Assembly: GCF_029433395.1 (NCBI RefSeq)
Contig: NZ_JAQTHW010000002.1
Location: 186,001 to 250,000 of the forward strand
Direction of reading: 5' to 3'
Length of the DNA: 64,000 nucleotides
DNA from: Bifidobacterium sp. ESL0763
GTDB lineage: Bacteria > Actinomycetota > Actinomycetes > Actinomycetales > Bifidobacteriaceae
Below are positions 1 through 8,852 of this stretch, piece by piece; within the stretch, counting starts at the first letter, position 1; each line of letters starts with the position of its first letter. The position numbers and the translations under genes are program-made. The notes under the pieces were generated by a model that made no database searches, was not told where the DNA came from, and worked only from the letters and a program-made list of their open reading frames with translations.

Positions 1-2
1 TG

Positions 3-551
3 TGCTTCTGGCGGTTCCGGAAAGCCGGTCTGCCCGGCGTGGTGGTCGTCGGCATCGTGGTGCTGGCCTTCGTCGCCATGATGATCCTGGGGCTGCTGCC
101 CCGTGAGACCTTGACCGACAAGGGCCAGAAGGTGGCGGGCCAGGCGCTCGGACTGCGCAGGTACATGCAGGACTTCAGCGACTTCTCCAAGCGCGGCGTG
201 CCCGACCTGGCGCTCTGGGATGACTACCTCATCTACGCCACCGCCCTGGGCATCAGCGGCGAGCTGGTGCGCAAGATGGCCGAGGCGCAACCGGCGCTCG
301 CCGACGCGGCCTGGCTCGACGAGAACGCCCGCGGCTCGCTGGTCTACTATGCCTACTGCGGCCCGGCGTGGTCCGGCTCCTCGCCGGCCAACGCCCCGTC
401 CTTCGGCGGCGGCTTCGCGGACCTCGGCTCGCAGCTGAGCGCCGGCTTCGGCGGCATGGCCGCGTCGGTCGGCGTTGGCGGCGGATTCGGCGGCGGCAGC
501 TTCGGCGGTTCGGGCGGCGGCGCCGGTGGCGGCAGCTTCGGCGGCAGGTGA
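3..551 (+). CDS. DUF2207-family membrane protein, C-terminal part (cut by window edge)
   Basis: The reading frame is open to the left edge, so only the last 182 codons are present. It begins with a cytoplasmic CFWRFRKAG stretch and a membrane segment (about residues 11-31 of the fragment), then a soluble domain with GLRRYMQDFSDFS and DDYLIYATALGIS, and ends in a glycine/serine-rich tail (GGGFGGGSFGG type). This combination is typical of the C-terminal half of DUF2207 proteins, which are anchored membrane proteins of unknown function with an extracellular N-terminal domain. The same DFSDFS and YATALG motifs recur in the gene at 4866, so the two are paralogues. Family assignment is by motif recognition; function is unknown. 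Confidence 0.75.
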   Translation, partial: CFWRFRKAGLPGVVVVGIVVLAFVAMMILGLLPRETLTDKGQKVAGQALGLRRYMQDFSDFSKRGVPDLALWDDYLIYATALGISGELVRKMAEAQPALADAAWLDENARGSLVYYAYCGPAWSGSSPANAPSFGGGFADLGSQLSAGFGGMAASVGVGGGFGGGSFGGSGGGAGGGSFGGR

Positions 552-703
552 GCCGGCTGTCCATACGGCGGCGCGGCGGCGCGTCCGTGGCATCCTCGTG
601 CGTGGCTGGTTGCGGCCGCTCATGCGTTTAGGCGTCTATGCGTCGGAGCGCCGGATTGACTGGCGTGGCGCATAGCTGGTCGTCGCCTCCTCCGGATGAA
701 CAT

Positions 704-811
704 GCGTCGAAAAGCACGAAATCACCCGTAAAAACGTGCTTTTCTACGCATGTGCGGCTGGCGATGCGTTCAAAAGCAGATAATGCGGGGCGAAAGTCTG
801 CTTTTCGACGC
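704..811. repeat. Pair of 46-bp palindromic elements (family 1, copies C and D)
   Basis: Two 46-bp elements (704-749 and 766-811) lie 62 bp apart start to start. Each has arms of the type GCGTCGAAAAGCA and TGCTTTTCGACGC around a variable loop of about 16-18 nt. Copy C has a T for C change in its right arm and copy D has TC for CG in its left arm. They fill the space between the convergent DUF2207 and ABC ATPase genes and could act as a bidirectional terminator. The same element occurs as a pair at 47816-47923, so this is a dispersed repeat and not just a local hairpin. Confidence 0.85.
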
Positions 812-825
812 TGTAAGGGCCCGGC

Positions 826-2337
826 CTACCGGTTGGCCTCGTCGAGGGTGAGTCGGTCGTCGTCGGCATCGTAGTCGAAGAGTTCGCCATAGCGTCCCCA
901 GGTCACCGCGATGGCGAACTGCAGCCGTGCCTCCTCATCGGTGTGCTGGCGACGCAGCAGGTCGAGAATAAGCTCGCCACGCAGGCCCTTGTCCGGGTGG
1001 TGGCGCAGAGCGTGGTCGATGGTGCGCACCAGCGGCGCGTGCTCCATGGCGAGTCCGGCGAAGAGGCGCTTGGCGTCGAGCACGTCGGCGTGGCACCAGC
1101 GCTCGCCGGAACGGGTGATGGTGCAATGGCCGCGGCTCACGGTCATCAGTCCGAGCATCGTGCCGGCGTCGATCAACGGGAAGAGGTCGTCCACCTCGAA
1201 GGAGAGGTCGGCGGCGAGATCCGCCAGATCCACACCGACCGGATAGTTCGAGACCACGTCAAGCAGGCCGGCGAGTCCGCCCGGGGTGGCGTTGGGCAGT
1301 AGGCCGACTGTTTCGTTGTCTTGACGTTTCATGGTGTCGGCGTCCGCCGTAGATAGGCTCACAGAAGTGGAAGATACCGGTGACGGTTTGTTGGAATTCC
1401 GCGGTCTTGCCGTTTCTTTCTCCGACTTTTGTGAGTCTGTGGCCCTGCTCTTCCCGGTGAGGATGGCGTAGAGCCTGTCGACCGTCGCCTCGAACTCGGC
1501 GCTGTGCTTGTCGCGCGGGCGAGACAGGTCGATCGGCACCTGGGCGATCAGGTGGCCGGGATGCGAGCCCAGCACCACCACGCGGTCGGCCATCTGCACG
1601 GCCTCCTCGATGTTGTGGGTGACGATGAGGATGGATTTGATGGCGTTTTCGCGGTTCTGGTAGAGCTTCAGCACTTCCTGGCGCAGGTTCTCGGCGGTCA
1701 GCACGTCCAGGGCGCTGAACGGCTCGTCCATGAATAGCGCGTCGGGCCGCAGCACCAGCGCGCGGGCGATGCCGACCCTCTGGCGCATGCCTCCCGAGAG
1801 CTCCTTGGGATAGGCCGATTCGAAGCCGTCGAGACCTATGGCGTCGATGGCGGCCAGCGCGAGCTCGTGGCGCTTGGCGCGAGGCATGCCATTGGCCTCC
1901 AGCCCGAGCTCGACGTTGGCTTGCACCGTCAGCCACGGCATGAGCGCGAAGGTCTGGAAGACCAGCGCCACCCCGGGGTTCGGCCCGTCGAGCGCCTTAC
2001 CGCGGTAGGAGACCTGCCCGTCGCTCGGCTCCACCAGCCCCGCGAGGATGCGCAGGAAGGTTGATTTTCCGGCCCCGCTGCGCCCGAGCACGGCCACGAT
2101 CTCGCCCTCGTGCAGGTTGAAGGAGATGTCGTCGAGCACGGTGGTCTCATGGCCCTTCTCCGAGGTGAAGCGCTGGCTGATGTGGCTGGCCTCGATGACG
2201 GTGTGGGTGGCGTTGGCGTCGAGGTCGGCGAAGTCGGGGTTGGTGCGTCGGCGGCCGCGTGTGCGGGTTGCGGCGGCGGTCGCTCCGCCGGTCCGGGTCT
2301 CGCTGGCAACGGCGTTCAGCAGTTTGTTGAAGTTCAT
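826..2337 (-). CDS. NitT/TauT-type ABC transporter ATP-binding protein with AAA-associated C-terminal domain
   Basis: This 503-residue protein should energise import by the permease encoded just upstream. Walker A GRSGAGKS is at about residues 85-92, the signature LSGGMRQR at about 180-187, and Walker B LFMDEP at about 201-206, followed by the H-loop in VTHNIEEA. The ABC core resembles the nitrate/sulfonate/taurine group. After a Ser/Thr-rich linker, residues of about 350-500 match the AAA-associated C-terminal domain found on a subset of these ATPases. The chosen ATG follows an AAGGA ribosome site; the frame stays open far upstream, but that part overlaps the permease gene antiphase and is not credible. 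No solute-binding protein is encoded nearby, so the substrate cannot be named. Confidence 0.9.
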   Translation of the reverse strand: MNFNKLLNAVASETRTGGATAAATRTRGRRRTNPDFADLDANATHTVIEASHISQRFTSEKGHETTVLDDISFNLHEGEIVAVLGRSGAGKSTFLRILAGLVEPSDGQVSYRGKALDGPNPGVALVFQTFALMPWLTVQANVELGLEANGMPRAKRHELALAAIDAIGLDGFESAYPKELSGGMRQRVGIARALVLRPDALFMDEPFSALDVLTAENLRQEVLKLYQNRENAIKSILIVTHNIEEAVQMADRVVVLGSHPGHLIAQVPIDLSRPRDKHSAEFEATVDRLYAILTGKSRATDSQKSEKETARPRNSNKPSPVSSTSVSLSTADADTMKRQDNETVGLLPNATPGGLAGLLDVVSNYPVGVDLADLAADLSFEVDDLFPLIDAGTMLGLMTVSRGHCTITRSGERWCHADVLDAKRLFAGLAMEHAPLVRTIDHALRHHPDKGLRGELILDLLRRQHTDEEARLQFAIAVTWGRYGELFDYDADDDRLTLDEANR

Positions 2338-2468
2338 GATGGGGTCCTTTTGATGCTGTTGATTGGAATGTTCGGAACCGTACACGCCCCAATGGGGCCA
2401 TGTGAAACAGGAATGGCGGAAGCGCAGGGGTCTGATTCCAAATGGGCGTTTGGGCGTGCGGCCTTTCG

Positions 2469-4250
2469 CTAGCCGACCATGAAACGGCGGTCGGCGAGCC
2501 TTTGCAGCGGGTTCCAGAAGAGGCGGTTGACGGCCACGACGAAGATCGCCATCACGGCCACGCCGATGATGGTCTTCATGCCCTCGCCGTGCGCGGTGGC
2601 CTCGGCGATGTAGGAGCCCAGGCCGTGGGCCACCAGCGTGTGCCTGCCGTAGCTGACGATTTCGGAGACGATCGAGGCGTTCCATGCGCCGCCCGCCGCG
2701 GTGATGCCGCCGGTGACCCACGAGCCGAAGACCGCCGGCAGGATGAGTGTGCGCCACCGCATCCACGTGCCCATGCGCAGGCTCTTGCTCATCTCGACCA
2801 GGTCGTCGGGAATCGCGCTCGCCCCGGCGATGATGTTGAAGAGGATGTACCACTGCGTGCCCAGCGCCATCAGGAGGATCGAGCCCCAGTTGATGTCGAC
2901 GCCGCACGTCACGAAGAACATGACCGCGAAGGGGAAGATGAAGTTGGCCGGGAAGCTTGCCAGCACCTGCACCAGCGGTTGCACGAGCCGTGAGATCCGC
3001 GGATTCATGCCGATGATCGCGCCCACCGGCACCCATACCGCCGAGCAGAGCAGGGTCAGCAGAGCCACGCGCAGGAAGGTGATGCCCCCGAGCCCGAAGG
3101 CCCGTCCGAGCTCGCCGAGCCCGGTGCTGTGTGAGATGGCGACGAGAAGCTCCGCGGCCCCGAACGTCACCAACGCCCCCACAGTGACGTCGAAGGCGAT
3201 GTCGCCCGCACGGCGCCTGCCGGGCCTGGCGCCCCATGTCGCGCCAGTGCGCCCCAGCGGCCGGGTGACGCGCTCGAGCAGGTCGCCGACCGGCCGGAGC
3301 AGCCGCCCGAGCCATTCATCGATATGCGATTGGCGGATGAGCGTGAGCGCGACACTGCGCTTGGGCGTGGAGGATTCGCTTTGGGTGATGCGGAACTTCT
3401 CGGCCCAGGCGGTCATCGGCTTCCAGACGCACACGTCGACCAGCAGCACGACGATGACCATGGTGAGGATGGCCCAGCAGATTTTCGCGGGGCTCTCCTC
3501 GGCCGACGCCGCGGCCACGTAGCTGCCGATGCCGGGCAGCGCGTAGGTGTGGTTGCCCACCGAGATCATCTCGGAGGCGGTCAGGAAGAACCAGCCGCCG
3601 CCCACGCTCATCATCATGTTCCAGATCAGCGGGATCATCGAGTTGGGCACGTCGAGCGTCCAGAAACGCTGCCATCGCGTCAGACGCAGGTTGCGCGCCG
3701 CCTCGTCGAGCTCGACGGGTTCGCTTTTGAGCGACCGATAGAACGAGAAGGTCATGTTCCAGGCCTGTGAGGTGAAGATGGCGAAGATCGAGGCGGCCTC
3801 CACGCCCATCATCGAGCCGGGGAAGAGCGCGAGCCAGATGGTCACGGTCGCCGAGAGGAAGCCGAGGATCGGCACGGATTGCAGGATGTCGAGCAGGGGG
3901 ATGAGCACCTTGCCAAGCCGGCGCGAGCGGGCCGCGGACAGGCCGTAGGCGAAGGTGAAGATCAGCGAGAACAGCAGCGCCAGAGCCATGCGGAAGACGG
4001 AGCGCAGGGCGTAGTAGGGCAGGTTGACCGGGTCGGTGGAGATGGTGGACGGCACGCCGTTCGGGCCCACGGGCGCGTTGATGGCGGGCACGAGCCAGGC
4101 GATTGCGGCGAGGATGGCGAGGATGCCGGCCACCACGGCGCAGTCGGAGAGCACACGGGCGGCGAGGCTGGGTCGGCGCGCGCCGTCGTGGGCGTTGGCG
4201 CCGGGCCTCCCTGCGATGGGGGAGGCGGGGTTGGTGAAGAACATGGTCAT
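2469..4250 (-). CDS. ABC transporter permease, two fused transmembrane domains (NitT/TauT type)
   Basis: The 593-residue protein contains two complete BPD_transp modules in one chain. Each carries an EAA-type loop (ELDEAARNLRLTRWQRF in the first, DLVEMSKSLRMGTWMRW in the second), so a single polypeptide can supply both halves of the membrane pore. It lies 131 bp upstream of the ATPase gene and is presumably co-transcribed with it. The start used is the ATG behind an AAGGGA site; the frame could extend to 4406, but that stretch lacks a ribosome site and looks non-coding. Double-domain permeases of this family often work with a separate or lipid-anchored binding protein, which is not visible here. 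Confidence 0.9.
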   Translation of the reverse strand: MTMFFTNPASPIAGRPGANAHDGARRPSLAARVLSDCAVVAGILAILAAIAWLVPAINAPVGPNGVPSTISTDPVNLPYYALRSVFRMALALLFSLIFTFAYGLSAARSRRLGKVLIPLLDILQSVPILGFLSATVTIWLALFPGSMMGVEAASIFAIFTSQAWNMTFSFYRSLKSEPVELDEAARNLRLTRWQRFWTLDVPNSMIPLIWNMMMSVGGGWFFLTASEMISVGNHTYALPGIGSYVAAASAEESPAKICWAILTMVIVVLLVDVCVWKPMTAWAEKFRITQSESSTPKRSVALTLIRQSHIDEWLGRLLRPVGDLLERVTRPLGRTGATWGARPGRRRAGDIAFDVTVGALVTFGAAELLVAISHSTGLGELGRAFGLGGITFLRVALLTLLCSAVWVPVGAIIGMNPRISRLVQPLVQVLASFPANFIFPFAVMFFVTCGVDINWGSILLMALGTQWYILFNIIAGASAIPDDLVEMSKSLRMGTWMRWRTLILPAVFGSWVTGGITAAGGAWNASIVSEIVSYGRHTLVAHGLGSYIAEATAHGEGMKTIIGVAVMAIFVVAVNRLFWNPLQRLADRRFMVG

Positions 4251-4582
4251 GAGAATCCCTTGTGTCGTAAGGCATGCGCAGGCTTTCGCCCCGTCGGGCG
4301 AGCTTGCGTTTTTCGATTGGAATCTCGATGAATGCGGTTGGCGTCGTGTCGTGTTGCGTGGTCCCGTGGGCGGTTTGGCGCTCGCGGTTGGCTGCCGCGT
4401 TTCCATGATGTTTCCGTATCGCTGCCGTATGGCGGCTATACATCATGCCGATTTCGATGAGGCGTCGCCGGAGTGCCCGGTGTCGAGGGTCATCGTCGGG
4501 GGTCGTGTCGTCGTGGGTGAGCCAGGCGTCGAAAGATCCGCGCGCCAGGTACGCTGGCCGCGAAATTCGCCGTTGTCCGGTT
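4251..4582 (-). other. Long untranslated leader between the small ORF and the ABC permease gene
   Basis: About 330 nt separate the leader ORF stop codon from the permease start and lie downstream of the promoter at 4718-4746, so they should be transcribed. There is no credible coding frame. A GC-rich hairpin (CGCCCGAC / GGGGCG, about 4280-4312) lies 30-60 nt before the permease start. I cannot match the region to a known riboswitch class by eye. Confidence 0.5.
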
Positions 4583-4663
4583 CTAGTTATCCATCGAGAG
4601 TGGGGTCGTTGCTTCGCATAAATGATGCAGGTCGCTGAAACTATTAGGCAGATCGCTTGTCAT
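4583..4663 (-). CDS. Candidate 26-residue leader peptide upstream of the ABC importer operon
   Basis: A short frame starts with ATG nine nt behind a strong purine site (AAGGGGG) and encodes MTSDLPNSFS followed by DLHHLCEATT and PLSMDN. It lies between a near-consensus promoter and the permease gene. No known leader-peptide logic (a run of one amino-acid codon) is obvious. The peptide has no membrane segment. It could be a regulatory upstream ORF or a small protein; the support is only the promoter and ribosome-site quality. Confidence 0.4.
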   Translation of the reverse strand: MTSDLPNSFSDLHHLCEATTPLSMDN

Positions 4664-4717
4664 GATCCCCACCCCCTTAAGCAGTCGCGCGGTGCGCGGG
4701 TTTTCATTACCGCCCTC

Positions 4718-4746
4718 AAGATAGGGGCCTCGCCGCGGCTTGTCAA
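4718..4746 (-). promoter_or_regulatory. Promoter of the ABC importer operon
   Basis: On the minus strand TTGACA (4741-4746) and TATCTT (4718-4723) are separated by exactly 17 nt, giving a near-consensus sigma-70 type promoter. Transcription would start close to 4710, about 45 nt before the leader ORF. Confidence 0.7.
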
Positions 4747-4865
4747 ATTGGGATTGATTATTCATCGGTTTCGATATCGCCCCTCGTCAGTCATAGAAGA
4801 CGATATGGCCGATTGGCTGGCATGCTGCGTATTCTGGATGAGCCGAAGTGAACAAAGGGGCGAAT

Positions 4866-6509
4866 ATGAGATCAATGAGTCCGAGGCACGTGCTGAATGC
4901 CATACTCGTCTCCCTTGTCTTCACCGTGATAATCGGCATTCCGTTCCTCGCCGTGTATCTTTTGGGCGTGAAGCTCGGCGGTGACGACGATGAGTCCGAC
5001 ATCACGAATCTCGATTTTCAGGCCGATCTCCGCGATTTCCTCGTCATTCTGGTCCTGTTCACGATCGTGGCGCTCGGCGTGGTCATCTATACGAACCTGA
5101 GCTCGCGCCTGCCGCACGACATCGAGTACAGCCGTGACCTGCCCACGATCAGCCCCGGATGCGCCACGGTGTTCAGCGACATCATCGACCCGCCTCCCGT
5201 GGCGTTCTCACGAGTGATCAATATCGGATCGTCGGCCATGGCCGCCACGTTGCTGGCGTTGGAGGAGAAGCGGCTCATCGCCATCTACCCGGGCGTCGCC
5301 GCCGATTATGAGGGTTTCGACCTGCGCGATCCCGATGATGCAGGGCTGCAGGGCCGCATGCGCGAGGTCGCCGAGGCGCAACGTTCGTCCGCCGCCGCAA
5401 CCGCCGCCCGGACCGAGGCGCAAGACGCCGCCGATGGTTCCGGCCGATCCTCGCGCCGCAAGGGTCGCCAGGGCCGCCACCGTGCCAAGCGACCCGCGCC
5501 CATGAGCGGCATGTGGGGCCGGTTCCTCTGGAACACGTCGTTGGGTTCGAAGCTGCGCAAGAACGTCTACAGCCAATCCTGGGTGGGTGACGTCAGCCAG
5601 CCGTCGGGCCTGGTGAGCACGATCTGCGTGATGCCCATGGCCTTTGAGAATCCCCAGGCGCCGAACGGCTTGCGGAATCAAGACGATCCGAATGGCGTGA
5701 ACGATCCGAATGGCGCAAGCGGTTCAGCGGCCACGAATCCCTTGGGCGCCCTATCGTCCACTGATCGGGCGTTCCTGCGATTCCTGACCGACTTCTCGCG
5801 TTGGCGGGGCAGCACGGTCTTCGATCTGAACCAGCTGCGCGCCGCCTGCTGTGCCGAGGACGCGGCGCTGGGCGAGCAGATGAGGAGGAGGCGCGAAAGC
5901 GAGGACAAGGAAGGCCGGCTCGTCAGGACGCCGAAGCCGGTCTCCTTCGACAGCCTGTTCAGGGGGTACCGGCTCCAGGCCGGATTCTTCCGGGCGATGC
6001 GCGACGAGCTGCGCGACAGGAAGCTGGTGGCATACAACATGGGCCCGTTGCTTCTGCTGCTCCTCGTCATGACGGCGGCCGTCATCTTCGGCGCCCATCC
6101 CCTTGAAGATCTATGGGACGGCAACGCCGGCTTCCTGGCGATCGGGCTCGGCGCCCTGGGCTCCGTCATCGGCGTGACCATGCTGTTCTGCTCGCAGCCC
6201 TATTCCCTGAGCCCGGAAGGCAGGCGCGCGGCGATCCAGCTGATGGGCCTGAAGAAATACCTGCGTGATTTCAGTGATTTCTCGTCGCGTGGCGCTGCCG
6301 ATGTGGAGCTCTGGGGCCAGTACCTCGTCTACGCCACCGCGCTCGGCCTGAGCGAAGAGACGCGTCGCCAACTGTCCGTCTATATCTACGTTTACGCGGT
6401 GATGGAGGCCTATAACTACTACGGCACCGATTACGAGGGCATCGTCATGGGCGGTCCCACGGCTCCAGGCGCATCGATGCCGGGCACGACGGCCAACATC
6501 AGGTCATGA
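4866..6509 (+). CDS. DUF2207-like membrane protein lacking the extracellular domain
   Basis: The 547-residue product starts with two membrane segments (about residues 10-30 and 60-80) and then the SSRLPHDIEYSRDLPTISPG block typical of the region that follows the extracellular domain in DUF2207 proteins. There is no signal peptide followed by a beta-rich N-terminal domain, so the usual first half is missing. Further on are a basic, Ala/Arg-rich stretch, two more membrane segments near residues 390-440, and a DFSDFS / YATALG domain shared with the protein at the left edge. The start is the ATG five nt behind AAAGGGG; an upstream GTG is in frame but has no site. Function is unknown. Confidence 0.8.
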   Translation: MRSMSPRHVLNAILVSLVFTVIIGIPFLAVYLLGVKLGGDDDESDITNLDFQADLRDFLVILVLFTIVALGVVIYTNLSSRLPHDIEYSRDLPTISPGCATVFSDIIDPPPVAFSRVINIGSSAMAATLLALEEKRLIAIYPGVAADYEGFDLRDPDDAGLQGRMREVAEAQRSSAAATAARTEAQDAADGSGRSSRRKGRQGRHRAKRPAPMSGMWGRFLWNTSLGSKLRKNVYSQSWVGDVSQPSGLVSTICVMPMAFENPQAPNGLRNQDDPNGVNDPNGASGSAATNPLGALSSTDRAFLRFLTDFSRWRGSTVFDLNQLRAACCAEDAALGEQMRRRRESEDKEGRLVRTPKPVSFDSLFRGYRLQAGFFRAMRDELRDRKLVAYNMGPLLLLLLVMTAAVIFGAHPLEDLWDGNAGFLAIGLGALGSVIGVTMLFCSQPYSLSPEGRRAAIQLMGLKKYLRDFSDFSSRGAADVELWGQYLVYATALGLSEETRRQLSVYIYVYAVMEAYNYYGTDYEGIVMGGPTAPGASMPGTTANIRS

Positions 6510-6621
6510 AGCCCGGTTGAGCCCAGGACATCCATCGGATAGGACCGTTTGGCGGATTCGCAGCCAGGCTGGGTATTCTGGGTGAAGCGAAGTCGGCGAG
6601 GTGCGAGACAAGGGGGCGAAG

Positions 6622-7206
6622 ATGAGACCGATAAGCCTGCGGCGCGTGATGAACGCCATGCTCTATTCCCTGGGCCTCACCGTGCTCGTGAACGGCCCTC
6701 TGCTCCTCGTCTACCTCTACGGCAAAGCGACCAGGCCCAGCTATCCGGATGACGATTTCCGCGACCATTGCCTCGAATTCATCGTTGACATGGTGATCTT
6801 TTCCCTTGTCATGATCGGCGTGGCCATCTACACCAACCAGGCCTCTCGTCTGCCCAAAGACATCGAATACAGCCGTGACCTTCCGGCGATGAGCCCCGGT
6901 TGCGCGGCGTTTTTCGCCGACCAAGTCGACCCGGGCCCCGAGGGGGTCTCGATGACGGGCATCGTTCGCTCGTGGGCCGCGTCGGCCACGTTGCTTCAGC
7001 TGCGGGAGAAGAAGTACATCGCCATCTACCCGGGAGTGGCCGCCGATTACGAGGGCTTCGACCTGCGCCGTCCCGATGACGCCGGTCTGCGCGAGCGCAT
7101 GCTTCAGATCGACGAGGCGCAACGTTCGTCCGCCGGCGCCGCCCGATCCGTGCCGCCGGGCGCGATGCCGGGTACGTCGTATGGCATGACCTCCGGCCAG
7201 AGCTGA
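6622..7206 (+). CDS. Short DUF2207-like paralogue with internal deletion
   Basis: This 194-residue protein aligns along its first 175 residues with the preceding gene: two membrane segments, then YTNQASRLPKDIEYSRDLP, YIAIYPGVAADYEGFDLR and DEAQRSSA. It then jumps to a PGAMPGTSYG tail that resembles the PGASMPGTT end of the neighbour. The most economical reading is tandem duplication followed by in-frame loss of about 350 residues from the middle. The ATG is five nt behind AAGGGGG. The 5' flanks of both genes also share a GTATTCTGG(A/G)TGA segment, so the promoter region was duplicated too. Whether it is functional or decaying is not clear. Confidence 0.75.
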   Translation: MRPISLRRVMNAMLYSLGLTVLVNGPLLLVYLYGKATRPSYPDDDFRDHCLEFIVDMVIFSLVMIGVAIYTNQASRLPKDIEYSRDLPAMSPGCAAFFADQVDPGPEGVSMTGIVRSWAASATLLQLREKKYIAIYPGVAADYEGFDLRRPDDAGLRERMLQIDEAQRSSAGAARSVPPGAMPGTSYGMTSGQS

Positions 7207-7476
7207 AGCCGAATGCCGTATCTGTCTTCATACTTCGCTAAAATCAAAGTCTGTTATGCCGAGAAACGGGTTGCCGCATGGACCTGTTTCTTCTTGGGTT
7301 CAGCCGCCCGGCCGCGTTCGTGCATTCGACCATGGTCGCCTCGGCGAATCGGCAGCGTTCCGCCGGGTTTCGGCGGAAAAGACAACGGGCGCGTTCGGTT
7401 TCATCAACCGCTGGGTGCGCAAGCACGGCGCCGCCCCTGACATGTACGCTGATATGCGGCAGCGACAGGTGAGACA

Positions 7477-7848
7477 ATGGTTAACGCTATTGAGGCATTT
7501 GATGCCAAGCACATGAAGTCCTCGGATTCGATTCCGGAGTTCCGTCCCGGCGACACCGTCGAGGTCAACGTCAAGATCCAGGAGGGCAACAACTCCCGTC
7601 TTCAGGCGTTCACCGGCGTCGTGATCGCTCGCCAGGGCGCTGGCGTTCGCGAGACGTTCATCGTCCGCAAGGTCAGCTTCGGCTGCGGCGTGGAGCGTCG
7701 CTTCCCGCTGCACTCCCCGGTGATCGATTCCGTCAAGGTCATGCGCCATGGCCGTGTGCGTCGTGCGAAGCTCTATTACCTTCGTTCGCTGCGTGGAAAG
7801 GCCGCCCGCATCGTCGAGCGCCAGGACAACGCTGAGAAGAAGGCCTGA
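7477..7848 (+). CDS. rplS: 50S ribosomal protein L19
   Basis: The 123-residue protein has the full length of bacterial L19 and its conserved core, including [27 protein letters not shown] and the C-terminal [25 protein letters not shown]19 sits at the 30S-50S interface. The gene is monocistronic-looking, preceded by 270 nt without a coding frame and followed by a strong terminator. In bifidobacteria it is commonly followed by lepB and rnhB, as here. Confidence 0.97.
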   Translation: MVNAIEAFDAKHMKSSDSIPEFRPGDTVEVNVKIQEGNNSRLQAFTGVVIARQGAGVRETFIVRKVSFGCGVERRFPLHSPVIDSVKVMRHGRVRRAKLYYLRSLRGKAARIVERQDNAEKKA

Positions 7849-7868
7849 GCCACCGCTCACTGCCGAAA

Positions 7869-7897
7869 GGCGACCCGCTTGTCGAAAGTGGGTCGCC
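7869..7897 (+). terminator. Rho-independent terminator of rplS
   Basis: A perfect stem GGCGACCC / GGGTCGCC with a 13-nt loop lies 21 nt after the stop codon and is followed by CTTCCTG. The T-tract is weak. Confidence 0.7.
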
Positions 7898-8093
7898 CTT
7901 CCTGTATTCGGGGGTATCCCGTATCCGTTTCCGCTCTTCGTCCGCGGCCGTTGCCAAGGCAGGCGGATGACGCTATTCGGCCGCGCTGCGTAGTATGAAG
8001 GCATCGAAAATCGTCATATGCCAGGTCGTTGCATAGGTGCCGAACGGCATGGGCATGACGATTGCGGATATGGCGAGGAACGGGGAGGCGCAC

Positions 8094-8852
8094 ATGGCAG
8101 GGCGAAGGCCGGGCGGGCCGCGGTCGGCACGGCACGAGGCGATGAACGATTCCCATATCGTCGACGTGGCCGGCTACGGCGTCGACCCGCGGCCACGCGC
8201 GCCCGCCGAGGACTCCCGGCGAGGCGGGCCGGCCGATGATGCGCCCCGCCGCTCGGAAGGCAAGAGAACCCTGGGTATCGTGCTGGTCGTGATCGTCGTC
8301 ATGGTCCTGCTGCGCGTCTTCGTATTGGGTGTCTACAAGATCCCCTCGGGCTCGATGCGCGAGACCATCGAGATCGGCGACCACGTGGTCACCGACCGGC
8401 TCGCCCCGGGCATGGTGAGCCTCAAACGCGGCGACGTCATCGTCTTCAGGGACCCGGCCCACTGGCTGGCCGGCGACCCCGAGCGCCAGTCCGACGACCT
8501 CATCAAGCGCCTCATCGGCCTGCCCGGCGACTCGGTGGCGTGCAAGGGCCACGGCGCGCCGGTCACCGTCAACGGGGTGGCGCTCGACGAGACCTCCTAC
8601 ATCAAGCCGGGCGGCAATCCCAGCGACTTCGCCTTCAAGGCCAAGGTGAGCGCTGGCCACGTCTTCGTGCTGGGCGACAACCGTTCCGATTCCGCCGATT
8701 CGCGCTACCATGCCGACGATGGCGACGGCGGGCTGGTGCCGATCGGCAACGTGGAAGGCGTGGCGATGCTGACCATCTGGCCGGTGGGCCGCCTGGGCGT
8801 GCTGAAGGCGCACCACGAGGTCTTCTCCGCCGTGCCGGAAGGGCGGGTGTGA
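8094..8852 (+). CDS. lepB: Signal peptidase I
   Basis: This 252-residue enzyme removes signal peptides from Sec-exported proteins at the outer face of the membrane. An N-terminal cytoplasmic stretch of about 57 residues precedes one membrane segment (about 58-80). The catalytic serine is Ser87 in IPSGSM and the general-base lysine is Lys138 in IKRLIGLPGD; the box LGDNRSDSADSR is also present. The ATG chosen lies five nt behind GGGGAGG; several in-frame ATGs upstream lack such a site. The stop codon overlaps the rnhB start by one nt (TGATG), so the two are translationally coupled. Confidence 0.95.
   Translation: MAGRRPGGPRSARHEAMNDSHIVDVAGYGVDPRPRAPAEDSRRGGPADDAPRRSEGKRTLGIVLVVIVVMVLLRVFVLGVYKIPSGSMRETIEIGDHVVTDRLAPGMVSLKRGDVIVFRDPAHWLAGDPERQSDDLIKRLIGLPGDSVACKGHGAPVTVNGVALDETSYIKPGGNPSDFAFKAKVSAGHVFVLGDNRSDSADSRYHADDGDGGLVPIGNVEGVAMLTIWPVGRLGVLKAHHEVFSAVPEGRV

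Noticed and set aside
826..3315. ATPase frame extended to 829 codons
   Set aside because: The extension lies antiphase inside the permease gene; the internal ATG at 2337 has a ribosome site and begins the family homology region.
4600..4680. TPP-riboswitch-like GATCTGCCTAATAGTTTCAGCG in the ABC importer leader
   Set aside because: It resembles the second TPP core only partly. The obligatory CTGAGA element and the supporting helices are absent, and the segment overlaps the short ORF.
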